Origin: Roseinatronobacter bogoriensis DSM 18756
GTDB lineage: Bacteria; Pseudomonadota; Alphaproteobacteria; Rhodobacterales; Rhodobacteraceae
Reading direction: 5' to 3'
Assembly (NCBI RefSeq): GCF_004366635.1
Contig: NZ_SORN01000012.1
Span: 1-58,899, forward strand
DNA length: 58,899 nt
The notes beneath the pieces were generated by a model. It worked only from the letters and a program-made list of their open reading frames with translations, ran no database searches and had not been told where the DNA came from. The position numbers and the translations under genes were made by a program. Positions 1 through 8,949 of this stretch are shown here, piece after piece; the stretch's first letter is position 1; each line of letters opens with the position of its first letter.

Positions 1-695
1 CTATCCGGCGAAGAGGAGAAAAAACCTAACGGTCTTTACTTCCCCTTTCGAAACCCCTAGCTGCGCCCCCGCTTCCTGATGAATTCCCTGTTTTTATGGT
101 GGTTCCGGAACCTGCTGAGATGGCCATTGTGTCCGGAGTTTTTCCAGTGACAACCCTCAATCGCGGTTCCGGAACTGCGATTTCCGGAACCCCATTCTCG
201 TTTGGTCTGCCCCCATTGAGTGGTCAGGTTTGAATGCTATTCTGAGGAGTAGACTTGTCAAAGTCTGGTCATCAGCCGCGATTGTATCTCCGACCATGCT
301 TCTGTGTAGCCTCGCGACTGCGAAGAAGCCGATCACGCAAGTAGAACGAACGGAGAGCCCGAATGATTGTCACGTTGTTGAAATCAGGGCAGCAGGCATG
401 ACCAACGTCCACTTCAGTGAAGCTCCACCGCAGCGTATGTGGTCTACATTAACGGCAGCTTAGGGCCAACCCAGCCGCTGGCAGCCCACGTCCACGCCAG
501 GGATTTGTAAAAACTTGCAGCATTCCAGATCCTGTTCTGTTTCGTCACAGCCTATCGCAAAAGCCGACAAGGGGGCCGGAAAAACCAGAGTGCTCTGCGC
601 CAGATTTCGGATGCATTGCGATAATCCAAGCCGATTCTCGGAGCAATCTACTCAATCACCTTCCCTATAGGCCGGATTTCCGGCTAACTGCTGGG
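1..695. other. Region without a supported gene
   Basis: I see no convincing gene in the first 695 bases. A 77-codon frame at 230-463 begins only with TTG, has no good ribosome binding site and resembles nothing I know, although its first 30 residues are hydrophobic enough to imitate a signal peptide. The only clear structure is a set of three TTCCGGAA motifs between 101 and 190. The segment could be the decayed edge of an insertion, but no terminal repeats are visible. Confidence 0.5.
101..190. repeat. Three copies of palindromic TTCCGGAA
   Basis: The self-complementary octamer TTCCGGAA occurs at 103-110, 167-174 and 182-189. The first copy is extended to the 12-base palindrome GGTTCCGGAACC and the second to GGTTCCGGAACT. 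Clustered palindromes upstream of a regulator gene suggest protein-binding sites, but no family can be named from the sequence and no promoter is obvious nearby. Confidence 0.35.
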
Positions 696-1157
696 ATGGA
701 CAGATTCGACGCGGACATTCTGAACATCCTGCAACAAAACGCCCGCACCACAGCCGACGCGATGTCGCATCAGATCGGATTGTCGCCCGATGCCTGCCGC
801 AAGCGCATGGCGCGATTGCGCGCCTCTGGAATCATCAAGGCCGAAATCGCGGTCCTTGATCCCGCTAGTGTCGGGCGCGGACTGACCCTGATTGTCGAAG
901 TGACCTTGCAAAACGAACGCAAGGCCGATCTGGACCGTTTCAAGACAGCGATGCGGGCGGCACCCGAAGTCATGCAATGCTATTATGTGACCGGAAATGC
1001 TGATTTCATCCTGATCCTGTCAGCCCGCGACATGGCTGATTTCGAAGCGTTTACCCGCCGTCATTTCTTTGCAGAGGACAATGTGGTGCGCTTCCGCACA
1101 AGTGCCGTCATGGACAGGGTCAAGACGAGCTTAGCGGTGCCAGTTATTGCGGATTAA
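696..1157 (+). CDS. Lrp/AsnC family transcriptional regulator
   Basis: This 153-residue protein has the usual Lrp/AsnC layout: an N-terminal winged helix-turn-helix (about residues 1-60, including ARTTADAMSHQIGLSPDACR) and a C-terminal RAM ligand-binding and oligomerisation domain (about 65-150, with VMQCYYVTGNADFIL and a following DMADFEAF stretch). Such proteins bind DNA as octamers or hexadecamers and respond to amino acids or related small molecules. It stands alone: the DNA on both sides is noncoding or holds only a small opposite-strand gene, so its targets cannot be read from context. The length is normal for the family and the first ATG is used. Confidence 0.9.
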   Translation: MDRFDADILNILQQNARTTADAMSHQIGLSPDACRKRMARLRASGIIKAEIAVLDPASVGRGLTLIVEVTLQNERKADLDRFKTAMRAAPEVMQCYYVTGNADFILILSARDMADFEAFTRRHFFAEDNVVRFRTSAVMDRVKTSLAVPVIAD

Positions 1158-1457
1158 ACCTATGATCAGAGTATCGGTCCTGACGGGAGCGAAACGCCAA
1201 ATCACTAAATGAATCTCGACAAGAGCCAAACCAACGACATCAAATGCAAGAATGCATATTCTCGCTGCATTGGCGTTGATCGACTGCTTTTGGGACGTTG
1301 TCTGGACCGTAGCCAACCCGTCCATAGAAGGCTTGATCGCAATCTTGATGCCAAAGGGTTCTGGAATTATTCCGCGCGACGCTTTAGGCATGAACTGTGC
1401 TTACCAACAGCCAAAGCCACTCAATATGAATGAGTGGAGATTGGATGACGGGTCAAA
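1158..1457. other. Region without a supported gene
   Basis: Overlapping short frames exist on both strands here (for example 1209-1433 forward and 1131-1391 reverse), but none has a ribosome binding site or a recognisable protein family. The stretch may be degraded coding sequence. Confidence 0.4.
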
Positions 1458-1661
1458 TTAGAACCGATGAGCAAATTGCGAACTGCTTAGCCCGAGGTCA
1501 TGTAACGCACTGCGAGTTGGCTCCCGACCCATTTCGAGATCAGCGGCAAGGATACGTGCTGCGCTGATAGCTGTCAGAAAAGAACAGAGTCGCACCCAAG
1601 CAATCGACGGGGACGTAAATCGTAATGCGCTGTTGCCTTTTTTAATTGCGAATACAGCCAT
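1458..1661 (-). CDS. Small DUF1127-like protein
   Basis: This is a 67-residue predicted protein. An AGGAG ribosome binding site lies a few bases upstream of the ATG, which makes translation credible. The N-terminal half is basic and hydrophobic, and the C-terminal half (RSALHDLGLSSSQFAHRF) resembles the short DUF1127 signature in which a leucine-rich LxDLGL motif is followed by a polar helix. DUF1127 proteins are small, common in Alphaproteobacteria and often stress or phosphate related; some bind RNA. The assignment rests on this weak motif only. An unrelated small protein or chance frame is possible. Confidence 0.45.
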   Translation of the reverse strand: MAVFAIKKGNSALRFTSPSIAWVRLCSFLTAISAARILAADLEMGREPTRSALHDLGLSSSQFAHRF

Positions 1662-2028
1662 TTGTGACTCCTGAAGGATTAGCTATGGACATTTTGGAGT
1701 TCGTTTACATGCTGATGGTGATATGCAGCAACGCAGAAACCCGCAGCCCCGCCATGCATGAGGCGCATGGCTGAGTAACGAGAAATATGAGGGCATCACT
1801 TTCATCAGTTGGCTCACGCTACACGACACGGGCGTGATTTGCTGATTTTTGGGGTGGAAACGACCGACGAGATGTATTTGAACATGGGCTGAATCCCTGC
1901 AAGGATTTTGTCCATGATAAACTGTTCTCTCGCCGATCCGCAGAAGACGCTAACCCCACATGTGCCTCTGGGCAAGACCCGACTTGAAACACTTTGCGTA
2001 CCTTTGTTGGGACGAACCCAGTTGTCAG
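1662..2028. other. Region without a supported gene
   Basis: The 367 bases upstream of the small DUF1127-like gene and downstream of the TauE-like gene hold no supported gene. Reverse frames that continue past 2028 are shadows of the TauE-like gene. Confidence 0.4.
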
Positions 2029-2772
2029 TTATACATAACCCGAGAGGCCGACGACGAGGTAGACAAATCCGATTGACATGATGATGTAACGCGTTAGGAA
2101 CCGGAATCTGACATCGTTGATGCGCTCCAGCACCGGGCGAGCAAGAGAAGTGCCTAAAACTGCGCATACAAGGGCCACAGTAATGACGGCTGCCGAAAGA
2201 TCCACACTGGTATCGGCAGTCAGAAAAGCACCAAAATACAAAACTTTGGCCAAATGTGTCAGGACCTGACACGCAGCCTTGGTGGCGACAATGGCGCGGC
2301 GACCAACATTGGTGTTGACAAAAAAAAGGTCCAGTGTTGGACCAGATATCCCGGATACAAGTTGCATTGATGTACAGATGAAGCCGCAGCTTTCTGCACC
2401 ACCGGTGGAAGTGGCACGCGGCACATGATGGTCGGGAATGAAGAGCGGCAAGAACGGGATAACGCCCAAAAAAATATAAACCAGCCTTTGATCCGGAACG
2501 AAGCGGACGAACAGGAACAGAGCACATGCTGCAAAAAGCCCGAGAGAATATCGAAATACCAGCCACCACTTAACATGAGCGTACCAAAGAAGCGCGCGCC
2601 AGAAGTTTGCGGTAAGCTGTGTGATCCCGTGCAGTATCATCGCATAGGCCACAGGCAAAATCAGCAGCAGCCCTCCCATCAGGATCATACCACCTGCCAT
2701 GCCAAACACACCTGAGAGGAAGGAAGTGGTTATTACCAGAACGGTAAAAAACGCAAGAATTGACCCACTCAT
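2029..2772 (-). CDS. TauE/SafE family membrane exporter
   Basis: This 247-residue integral membrane protein has about seven or eight hydrophobic segments and the N-terminal FLSGVFGMAGGMILMGGLLL motif typical of TauE/SafE (DUF81) permeases. These export sulfite, sulfoacetate or other small organic anions across the inner membrane. It is the last gene on the minus strand after the tricarboxylate transporter, 180 bases downstream of tctC, from which it is separated by an unusual set of inverted repeats. It may be co-transcribed and export an anionic product, but that is inference. The length is normal for the family. Confidence 0.85.
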   Translation of the reverse strand: MSGSILAFFTVLVITTSFLSGVFGMAGGMILMGGLLLILPVAYAMILHGITQLTANFWRALLWYAHVKWWLVFRYSLGLFAACALFLFVRFVPDQRLVYIFLGVIPFLPLFIPDHHVPRATSTGGAESCGFICTSMQLVSGISGPTLDLFFVNTNVGRRAIVATKAACQVLTHLAKVLYFGAFLTADTSVDLSAAVITVALVCAVLGTSLARPVLERINDVRFRFLTRYIIMSIGFVYLVVGLSGYV

Positions 2773-2892
2773 ACCAGATCAGGACCAGCATGCTTTGGCA
2801 AAGTAAACCGTACCCGGATATAAACATTGATAAGCAAGCAACACTCTGCTCCGTTGTCGTTGGTGCTTTCCGTTTCCGAATAAGGGGCAGCC

Positions 2893-2952
2893 CAATTTGA
2901 ACGCCCTGCGCGCGTTGCAGGGCGTTCTGTGAACGCAATGGCGTTCAAATTG
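2893..2952 (-). promoter_or_regulatory. Mutually exclusive hairpins after tctC
   Basis: Immediately after the tctC stop codon two perfect inverted repeats share one arm. An 11-bp stem with a 7-base loop spans 2899-2927 (GAACGCCCTGC with GCAGGGCGTTC). A 13-bp pairing joins 2893-2905 (CAATTTGAACGCC) to 2940-2952 (GGCGTTCAAATTG). Both cannot form together. There is no T-run, so a simple intrinsic terminator is unlikely. An mRNA-stability or attenuation element between tctC and the TauE-like gene is a reasonable inference. Confidence 0.55.
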
Positions 2953-3930
2953 CTATTCGATCAAACCCAGTGCGCGTAATGCACGGCCGTACTCTTCACG
3001 TTCAGCCACCAGCATTTCGGTGGTATCCGCAGAATTGAGGAAGGCCGTACGCCAATAATTCTCTTCAGCGACTGGTATCCAAGCGGACGATTCGGTAACA
3101 GCGCGCAGCTTTTCTTCCCACCAAGAAATCTGGCTTTCAGTCAAATCGCGTGGGGCCAGAATTCCGCGCCACGCCCCCCACACGACATCATGTCCTTGCT
3201 CCTGCCATGTGGGTACATCCGCCAACACGCCGCCCATGCGCTCAGGGGCAGATACCCCAATGACAGTCAGATCGCCTGCTTCGTGATATTGAGCGAATTG
3301 CGCGCAACCAGTGGCAACCACATCGACGTGCTCTCCCAGCAGTGCGGCAACGGCGCGGCCACCGCTGTCAAACACAGTCGAGCGCAAACGAGAGACATCG
3401 GCGCCCACTGCCTCTACCAACCTCGCCATCGCAACATGCCACTGATTTCCCGCCGAAACCGCAAACCCAAAGCGCACATTGTTGGCATCGTCCTGAAGCG
3501 CTTCAATCAGTTTCTCTGCGCTGTTGATTTCCGCGTCAGGATTTACCGCAAAGCAGCCATCCTCAAATACGAGCATTGACAGCATAGTCATATCTGAAAA
3601 GCTAATCGTGTCTGTCCCGAGCACTTCTCCCGTTACGATATTTGGTGAAAAGATTGATATCTTCGTCATATCACCCGCGCTGCGATTGACTGTTGCCCAG
3701 GCAACGGCCCCTCCTGCGCCCGGTTGATATGTAAGATTGATGGTGTTGGGAATGATCCCTTCTGTGTCGAGAACCTCCTGGATGGCGCGTGCAAGCCGGT
3801 CGTAACCACCACCGGGCCCTGCGCCGACAACAATCTCCAAGGGGCCCTCAGGCGCCTCGTCTGCCAAAACTGGCGCCGCTAACAGAGCACCGGCTAACAG
3901 AGCCATAGAATTCAAGGTAAGACGCTTCAT
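2953..3930 (-). CDS. tctC: TTT transporter substrate-binding protein TctC
   Basis: This is the periplasmic solute receptor of a tripartite tricarboxylate transporter (TTT, Bug family), which captures citrate or another carboxylate for TctA/TctB. The start at 3930 is chosen because a GGGAGGAG ribosome binding site precedes it and because it gives a signal peptide (MKRLTLNSMALLAGALLAAPV, with cleavage near VLADEAPEG). The mature protein of about 300 residues carries Bug-family features such as VVGAGPGGGYDRLARAI at its start and a YQPGAGGAVAWATV loop. It follows tctA on the minus strand. Bug proteins bind diverse carboxylates, so the ligand cannot be read from the sequence alone. Confidence 0.9.
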   Translation of the reverse strand: MKRLTLNSMALLAGALLAAPVLADEAPEGPLEIVVGAGPGGGYDRLARAIQEVLDTEGIIPNTINLTYQPGAGGAVAWATVNRSAGDMTKISIFSPNIVTGEVLGTDTISFSDMTMLSMLVFEDGCFAVNPDAEINSAEKLIEALQDDANNVRFGFAVSAGNQWHVAMARLVEAVGADVSRLRSTVFDSGGRAVAALLGEHVDVVATGCAQFAQYHEAGDLTVIGVSAPERMGGVLADVPTWQEQGHDVVWGAWRGILAPRDLTESQISWWEEKLRAVTESSAWIPVAEENYWRTAFLNSADTTEMLVAEREEYGRALRALGLIE

Positions 3931-4021
3931 TTCTTTCTCCTCCCATTTGATACCGGACAGTTGCCCGTCGTTTCGACGCTTCATCCGTAAAACACTTTCT
4001 GTGTTTGCCGGACGAAGCATG

Positions 4022-5509
4022 TTACTGCTGCCCGCGACGTGGCTTGGCGACAAGCGGGAGCAGAATCATCGCCACGGTCATCAATAAAAAGATGAGCGAG
4101 ACAGGGCGTGTGACGAACACGCTCCAATCAGAACCTGACAAACTCAGCGTCTGGCGGAGCGACTGTTCAATCATCCCGCTTAGAACAAGACCAAGGATCA
4201 TGGGCGTAATAGGCACACCCGTTTTGCGCATCAAGTAACCCAAAACGCCAAATAACAGCATGAGCCACACATCAAACATGCTGTTTGACAGGCTGAATGA
4301 ACCCACGATGGCTAAGACAAGGATCACCGTCATCATGAGGGCCGCCGGAACCTTTAGGATACGCACCCACAGGCCAATCAGTGGTACGTTCAGAACAAGA
4401 AGGGCAATATTGGCGACATAGAGACCTCCAATCACTCCCCATGTCAGCACAGGTTGCTCTACGAACAGACGTGGCCCCGGCTGGATACCGTGCATCATCA
4501 GCGCTCCCAGCAACACGGCCGTTGCAGACGACCCCGGGATGCCCAAGGTCAAAAGCGGCACGAGCGCGCCAGACACTGAGGCGTTGTTTGCAGCTTCGGG
4601 GGCTACCAGGCCTTCAGGAGCGCCTTTGCCGAATTCATCGCGTCGGCGGCTGAACCGCATTTCTGTTGAATAGGCCAGCAACGTAGCTACAGCACCGCCA
4701 GCGCCGGGCATCAGTCCAACCAGAAAGCCAATGACTGAAGCCCTAAAAAAGGTAAAGCGCACGCGCAACCATTCTGCCTTGGTCGCCCAAAGCTTCCCGA
4801 TTGCTTTGGGTGCTTGCCAACGTCCCGAAACGAGGCCTTCGACCGTCATCATCACTTCGGTCACAGCATATACCCCTATTATTGCCACCAATAGCGGGAT
4901 GCCATCCATCAGTTCAGGGGTGCCGAAGGTGAAACGCGATGACCCACTTTGAAGATCTATCCCGATCGTTGCGATAGCCAGCCCCAAAAGTGCTGAAATA
5001 AATCCTTTTACGGCGGACCCTTGAACTGTACTGGCAGTCGCAGCAAGCGCAAACACCATCAGCATGAAATACTCCGACGGGCCGAGCCTCAGGGCCAGAC
5101 GAGAGACAGGTTCTGCGATCAGTGTCAGGCCAATCAGCCCCAAAGTGCCGCCCACGAACGAGGCTGTCGCAGCCAAAAGCAATGCGGCTCCCGCACGGCC
5201 TTTCTGCGTCATCGGATAACCATCAAGCGTGGACATGACCGAAGACGCATCACCTGGAATGTTCAGCATGATTGATGCAATCGATCCGCCGTACATTGCT
5301 CCGAAATAGATGCCACTGAGCATGATTAGGGCTGAGGTCGGGTCCAACGAGAACGTAAATGGCAACAAGACAGCGATGGCTGTCGCAGGGCCGATGCCTG
5401 GCAGCATACCGACCCATGTGCCAACCGATGCCCCCAGCAGGATGAACAGGAGGTTGGGCCCACTGACGGCGGTCTGTATGCCAGACATCAAGTTCAGAAG
5501 CACATCCAT
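4022..5509 (-). CDS. tctA: TTT transporter large permease TctA
   Basis: This 495-residue polytopic membrane protein is the large subunit of a tripartite tricarboxylate transporter. The family signature MLPGIGPATAIAVLLPFTF lies near residues 35-53, followed by the Gly-rich GAMYGGSIASIMLNIPGD segment. About 11-12 hydrophobic helices are evident. TctA forms the cation-coupled translocation path, receiving substrate from TctC. The gene begins 6 bases after tctB, indicating one transcript, and tctC follows after 91 bases. Length and motifs are complete. Confidence 0.95.
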   Translation of the reverse strand: MDVLLNLMSGIQTAVSGPNLLFILLGASVGTWVGMLPGIGPATAIAVLLPFTFSLDPTSALIMLSGIYFGAMYGGSIASIMLNIPGDASSVMSTLDGYPMTQKGRAGAALLLAATASFVGGTLGLIGLTLIAEPVSRLALRLGPSEYFMLMVFALAATASTVQGSAVKGFISALLGLAIATIGIDLQSGSSRFTFGTPELMDGIPLLVAIIGVYAVTEVMMTVEGLVSGRWQAPKAIGKLWATKAEWLRVRFTFFRASVIGFLVGLMPGAGGAVATLLAYSTEMRFSRRRDEFGKGAPEGLVAPEAANNASVSGALVPLLTLGIPGSSATAVLLGALMMHGIQPGPRLFVEQPVLTWGVIGGLYVANIALLVLNVPLIGLWVRILKVPAALMMTVILVLAIVGSFSLSNSMFDVWLMLLFGVLGYLMRKTGVPITPMILGLVLSGMIEQSLRQTLSLSGSDWSVFVTRPVSLIFLLMTVAMILLPLVAKPRRGQQ

Positions 5510-5515
5510 AGAAAC

Positions 5516-6001
5516 CTACCCTAACGCGAGTGATGGCAGGGGGACCCCAAGCCAGACACGGAAAACAATGTGGAAGCTGCCTGCAATCAGCACAGCCGTC
5601 AGCACGTTGACTGGCCAACTGCGAAACCGGATCAGAGTTAACACAAGCGTTGCAAATGCGGTGGACGACAACAGAAATCCTGCCTTCGGCAAAACCAGCA
5701 CAAACCCGACAAGCAACATGAGAACAGCCCATGCCTGCAACTGGCCTGGAATATTGTCAGCATCATTTTGCTCCGAAGAACGCCATAGAATGCTGCCCAG
5801 CATCAGCGCCGAAAAGATCAGAAGCAAACTGCCCAAACCAAGTGGAAAGAAACGAGGTCCAATCGGGTCACCCAAAGGCGGGACGCGGACATTAGTCGCT
5901 AACCACAGGTACAGCACCGAAGTCACGAGCAGCAATATGCCCGTAAGCAGATGCAGATAGCTGCGGGTAAATCGTTGCTTGAGGCTTGGACGTGGTGCCA
6001 T
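5516..6001 (-). CDS. tctB: TTT transporter small membrane subunit TctB
   Basis: This is a 161-residue protein with four predicted membrane helices, the small and poorly conserved subunit of the tripartite tricarboxylate transporter. The LPPLGDPIGPRFFPLGLG-like motif near residues 35-53 (here VRVPPLGDPIGPRFFPLGLG) matches the TctB family. It lies between the citryl-CoA-lyase-like gene (2 bases upstream) and tctA (6 bases downstream). The transporter is therefore embedded in the same operon as the CoA-ligase and lyase genes. That links import to CoA activation of the same substrate. Confidence 0.88.
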   Translation of the reverse strand: MAPRPSLKQRFTRSYLHLLTGILLLVTSVLYLWLATNVRVPPLGDPIGPRFFPLGLGSLLLIFSALMLGSILWRSSEQNDADNIPGQLQAWAVLMLLVGFVLVLPKAGFLLSSTAFATLVLTLIRFRSWPVNVLTAVLIAGSFHIVFRVWLGVPLPSLALG

Positions 6002-6003
6002 GA

Positions 6004-6825
6004 TTACTGCGCTCCGGGCAGTGCGCGCGGGGCGTGCCCCGAGTATGTGTACATGATATCGTCCGGCACCGGCCCCTTGATGCGGCGACCTTCCGTCTGG
6101 CTTTCGACCGCATGTGCCAGCAAGCCTGCTGCCCGGGCGAGAACAAAGATCCCGCGCGCCAGAGGCGCCGCAAAGCCCAACTCGGCCAGGACGGCTGCAA
6201 ATGCACCGTCCACATTCACCGGGATGTTGCGGCCCTTTCGGCGGGTCAGCTCTGCTTCCATGGCGCGCACCATCTTCGCGTATTCACCCTGCACTACGCC
6301 GTCAGCGGTTGCTTCATCGATCAGTTCAAGCAAACGTTGGGCGCGTGGATCAACACTATGAAACCGATGCCCAAATCCAGGCAGAAAGCGGCCTCCCTCC
6401 TCAAAAAACTGTTCAAGATGCGTAGCAACCTTAGCGTGCATATCGGTTCCGTCACTGTCGCGGATTAACAGAAGCCGTTCCATTACCTGCTGACCTGCGC
6501 CGCCATGGGTATCACCCAGCGCATTGATCCCCGAGGCAATCGCATTGTTCAGCCCGACCCCGCAGGTGATGGCCATGGCGGCGATTGCACATGAAGGTGA
6601 CATTGGCCCGGCATTTACCGAAGCCACCATCGTAGCTTCCAGAAGTCGCGCCTGCTTGGGATCAGGCAATTCGCCACGCAGGAGCAGCCAGATAGTTTCG
6701 ACCAGACTGACATTGCCAATCAGATCTTCGATGGCGTAGCCGCGATAGCGAATGTTTCCATCTTCAACATTGACGATGTCAGTGCGCCACCAATCACGGA
6801 TATGCTCACGTGTTTCATTGCTCAC
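6004..6825 (-). CDS. Citrate synthase-fold citryl-CoA lyase-like protein
   Basis: This 273-residue protein has a short citrate-synthase fold, far below the ~430 residues of true citrate synthases and close to citryl-CoA lyase size. The citrate synthase catalytic triad is intact: His107 (DTHGGAG), His153 (GFGHRFHSVDPRA) and Asp206 (NVDGAFAAVL). The start is GTG at 6825, overlapping the upstream gene's stop as GTGA, so longer in-frame extensions are rejected. With a SucC/SucD-like ligase next to it, the likely reaction is cleavage of a citryl-CoA-like thioester to an acyl-CoA and a 2-oxo acid, as in the two-step ATP-citrate cleavage of Hydrogenobacter and Chlorobi. The true substrate may be a citrate analogue. 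Confidence 0.85.
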   Translation of the reverse strand: MSNETREHIRDWWRTDIVNVEDGNIRYRGYAIEDLIGNVSLVETIWLLLRGELPDPKQARLLEATMVASVNAGPMSPSCAIAAMAITCGVGLNNAIASGINALGDTHGGAGQQVMERLLLIRDSDGTDMHAKVATHLEQFFEEGGRFLPGFGHRFHSVDPRAQRLLELIDEATADGVVQGEYAKMVRAMEAELTRRKGRNIPVNVDGAFAAVLAELGFAAPLARGIFVLARAAGLLAHAVESQTEGRRIKGPVPDDIMYTYSGHAPRALPGAQ

Positions 6826-7745
6826 GTCAGTTCCTCCACGTTCTGGGTTGGGGAAATCCCAGCCTGCTGCAGCAAATGTGGCAGGTCTGAAATTGAGTCC
6901 ACAATGATCGCACCAGCTTGTGCCAGCAGGCGACGCTTGGCGCTGGCGCTGTCTTCGGCTGAAGAAATCATCGCAGCAGCATGGCCAAAACTCATACCAG
7001 TGGGATAGTTTTCCTGGAACAATCCCGCAATCAAAGCCAGTATAGGCTTGCGAACCCCATTTTCGTGCAGGTGGCGGGCCAGATCCATTTCGTTCTCTGA
7101 ACCTGGTTCGCCATAGATTACGATCGCGTCGGTCTGAGGGTCTTCTTCGAACAGGCGCACGTAATCGACCATGCGCCCCCCTGTCACACGATCGCCGCCC
7201 ATGGCAATGCCGGTAGAAACGCCATAGCCCCCACTTTTCAGCGACAGGCCGATCTCGGCCGACATCCCGCCAGAGCGTGAACATATTCCGATCCGGCCTG
7301 CCGCATATATGTCTGCTGGATCTTTGCCACCGATACCACCCAGCTTGGTTTGACCCGGTACAATAATACCATTCGTATTCGGGCCAACGACGCTTGCGCC
7401 CCTGGAAGCTGCGGTGGCAACCACACGCGCCATTTCATGACGAGAAATGCCCTCAGACGTGATAAGAACCAGCCTCACCCCGGCATGCAGAGCTTCCAAA
7501 GCCGCTGACGCCGCCCCCGCGGCAGGCACATAGATTACGCTTGCATCAATATCATGACGCAGCGTTGCGCCACGGACCGAGTTGTAGATCGGAAGGCCCA
7601 AGACTTCCTGGCCCCCTTTTCCGGGGGTTACGCCGGCAACTATCTGCGCGCCGTAAGAAAGGCAATTTGCGCTGTCAACCTGAGCCTGCCGTCCTGTCAA
7701 TCCTTGCACCAGAACTCTGGTCGACTTGTCTATCATTATGGCCAT
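6822..7745 (-). CDS. SucD-like acyl-CoA ligase alpha subunit
   Basis: This 307-residue CoA-binding subunit resembles succinyl-CoA synthetase alpha. The N-terminal Rossmann CoA site is clear (VLVQGLTGRQ ... GVTPGKGG, residues 11-45), and the phosphohistidine is His255 in SFGHAAAMI. It pairs with the SucC-like protein encoded one base upstream. Because it sits with a citryl-CoA-lyase-like gene rather than TCA-cycle genes, I infer a citryl-CoA-synthetase-like (or malate-CoA-ligase-like) role: ATP-driven thioester formation on an imported di- or tricarboxylate. A housekeeping succinyl-CoA synthetase is unlikely in this context. Confidence 0.88.
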   Translation of the reverse strand: MAIMIDKSTRVLVQGLTGRQAQVDSANCLSYGAQIVAGVTPGKGGQEVLGLPIYNSVRGATLRHDIDASVIYVPAAGAASAALEALHAGVRLVLITSEGISRHEMARVVATAASRGASVVGPNTNGIIVPGQTKLGGIGGKDPADIYAAGRIGICSRSGGMSAEIGLSLKSGGYGVSTGIAMGGDRVTGGRMVDYVRLFEEDPQTDAIVIYGEPGSENEMDLARHLHENGVRKPILALIAGLFQENYPTGMSFGHAAAMISSAEDSASAKRRLLAQAGAIIVDSISDLPHLLQQAGISPTQNVEELT

Positions 7746-7746
7746 T

Positions 7747-8937
7747 TCACACCTCCATTTGCGTTTGAGAGCGTGCTTTGGCCGTGAGCCTCACGATCAG
7801 ATCGATCCCATCTGTCATGGGGGCGCCATGGGGTAGGTAATGCACACCAGGAATGGCAGCGGCGGCGCTGCGCGCAGCTTCCTCACCCTGCCCGAACATA
7901 CGAATGACAACCGGAAATTCGCGCGCATCAATCCCGCGCGCTGTTAACGCTTCAAGCGCGGGAATGACCCGTTTGTCTATCTGCGCCATCTGTTGGTAAT
8001 GCCAGCTGATGAACAAGCTCTTCACTTGGGGGTTGTCCAGGATCACATCGATCAGTTCTCGGACTTTGTCCGGGTTCTGAGTAGAGGCGTCAGTGTGATT
8101 TGCTGGTCTGCCTCCTGCAGCGAGAATAAGGTCATGCTGGTGCAGGCCTGCACCGCCGCCGCCGACAAACATTCCGATATTACCATCCAGTTCTGTGTAT
8201 CGCACCATGCCACCCGGAAGCTCCCGACTTACTTTGCGAACACGATCTTCGCGCATTTCGCGATCAGTTCGGGGTGTATCTTCGTTGACCTCGGCCATCG
8301 TGTCATCTTCTATGGCCATCATCGCGCCGACCAAAGACACACGACCGTTAGAATCAATCACAAGCGGGTTCAGCTCCAGCATTATTCCCTTATTGCGTTC
8401 AAATACTGTTTGAAGGGCTGCTGTAACCTTGGCTACAGCTGGGAGTTGGGCGCTGGGTAAACCCGCGCGCTCCCAGATGTTGATTGCATCCCAGACGGGC
8501 AAACCCTTTAGCGGGTCGATTGTTGCAGTTATGATCGCTTCGGGGCGGTTCTGATGGACTGTCTCGATTTCAACCCCACCCTCTGTTGATGCAAGAATGC
8601 GTGGGGGATAGTCTTCCAGAATGAACGAAAGATAGAGTTCAGAGGCTATATCTACGCGCTCTTCTACGTAAACCGCCTTGCATAAATGGCCGTTGATCGT
8701 TGCATCAAGCAGGTCTTCGGCGGCTTTGCGGGCCTCAGCCGGAGTATCAGTGAGCCGCACTGCATTGGCTTTGCCACGCCGCCCGGTTGGGACAAGTGCT
8801 TTGACGACGGCTTGCCCACCAAGCTGTTCGGCAGCATCAGCGGCAGCTTGCGGTGTTTCGGCACGAAAGCCGTTTGGCACAGGCAGCCCCGTCTTTCGTA
8901 GGATCTGCTTTCCGATGTCCTCGGTCAAGTAACGCAT
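7747..8937 (-). CDS. SucC-like ATP-grasp acyl-CoA ligase beta subunit
   Basis: This 396-residue beta subunit has an N-terminal ATP-grasp domain (about 1-235, starting RYLTEDIGKQILRKTGLPVP and including LELNPLVIDSNG, the metal-binding region) and a C-terminal CoA-ligase domain (GMFVGGGGAGLHQHDLIL onward). It belongs with the adjacent SucD-like alpha subunit, one base downstream. SucC proteins, MtkA and citryl-CoA synthetase large subunits share this layout. The neighbouring lyase favours citryl-CoA-synthetase-like activity. The gene lies 12 bases after the crotonase gene, in the same operon. Confidence 0.88.
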   Translation of the reverse strand: MRYLTEDIGKQILRKTGLPVPNGFRAETPQAAADAAEQLGGQAVVKALVPTGRRGKANAVRLTDTPAEARKAAEDLLDATINGHLCKAVYVEERVDIASELYLSFILEDYPPRILASTEGGVEIETVHQNRPEAIITATIDPLKGLPVWDAINIWERAGLPSAQLPAVAKVTAALQTVFERNKGIMLELNPLVIDSNGRVSLVGAMMAIEDDTMAEVNEDTPRTDREMREDRVRKVSRELPGGMVRYTELDGNIGMFVGGGGAGLHQHDLILAAGGRPANHTDASTQNPDKVRELIDVILDNPQVKSLFISWHYQQMAQIDKRVIPALEALTARGIDAREFPVVIRMFGQGEEAARSAAAAIPGVHYLPHGAPMTDGIDLIVRLTAKARSQTQMEV

Positions 8938-8949
8938 GATGTATCCTTA

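Noticed and set aside
230..463. 77-codon frame with hydrophobic N-terminus
   Set aside because: TTG start, no ribosome binding site, no recognisable family.
1814..2569. 251-codon minus-strand frame
   Set aside because: It is out of frame with the TauE-like gene, rich in Cys/Arg/His and without a ribosome binding site; a shadow frame.
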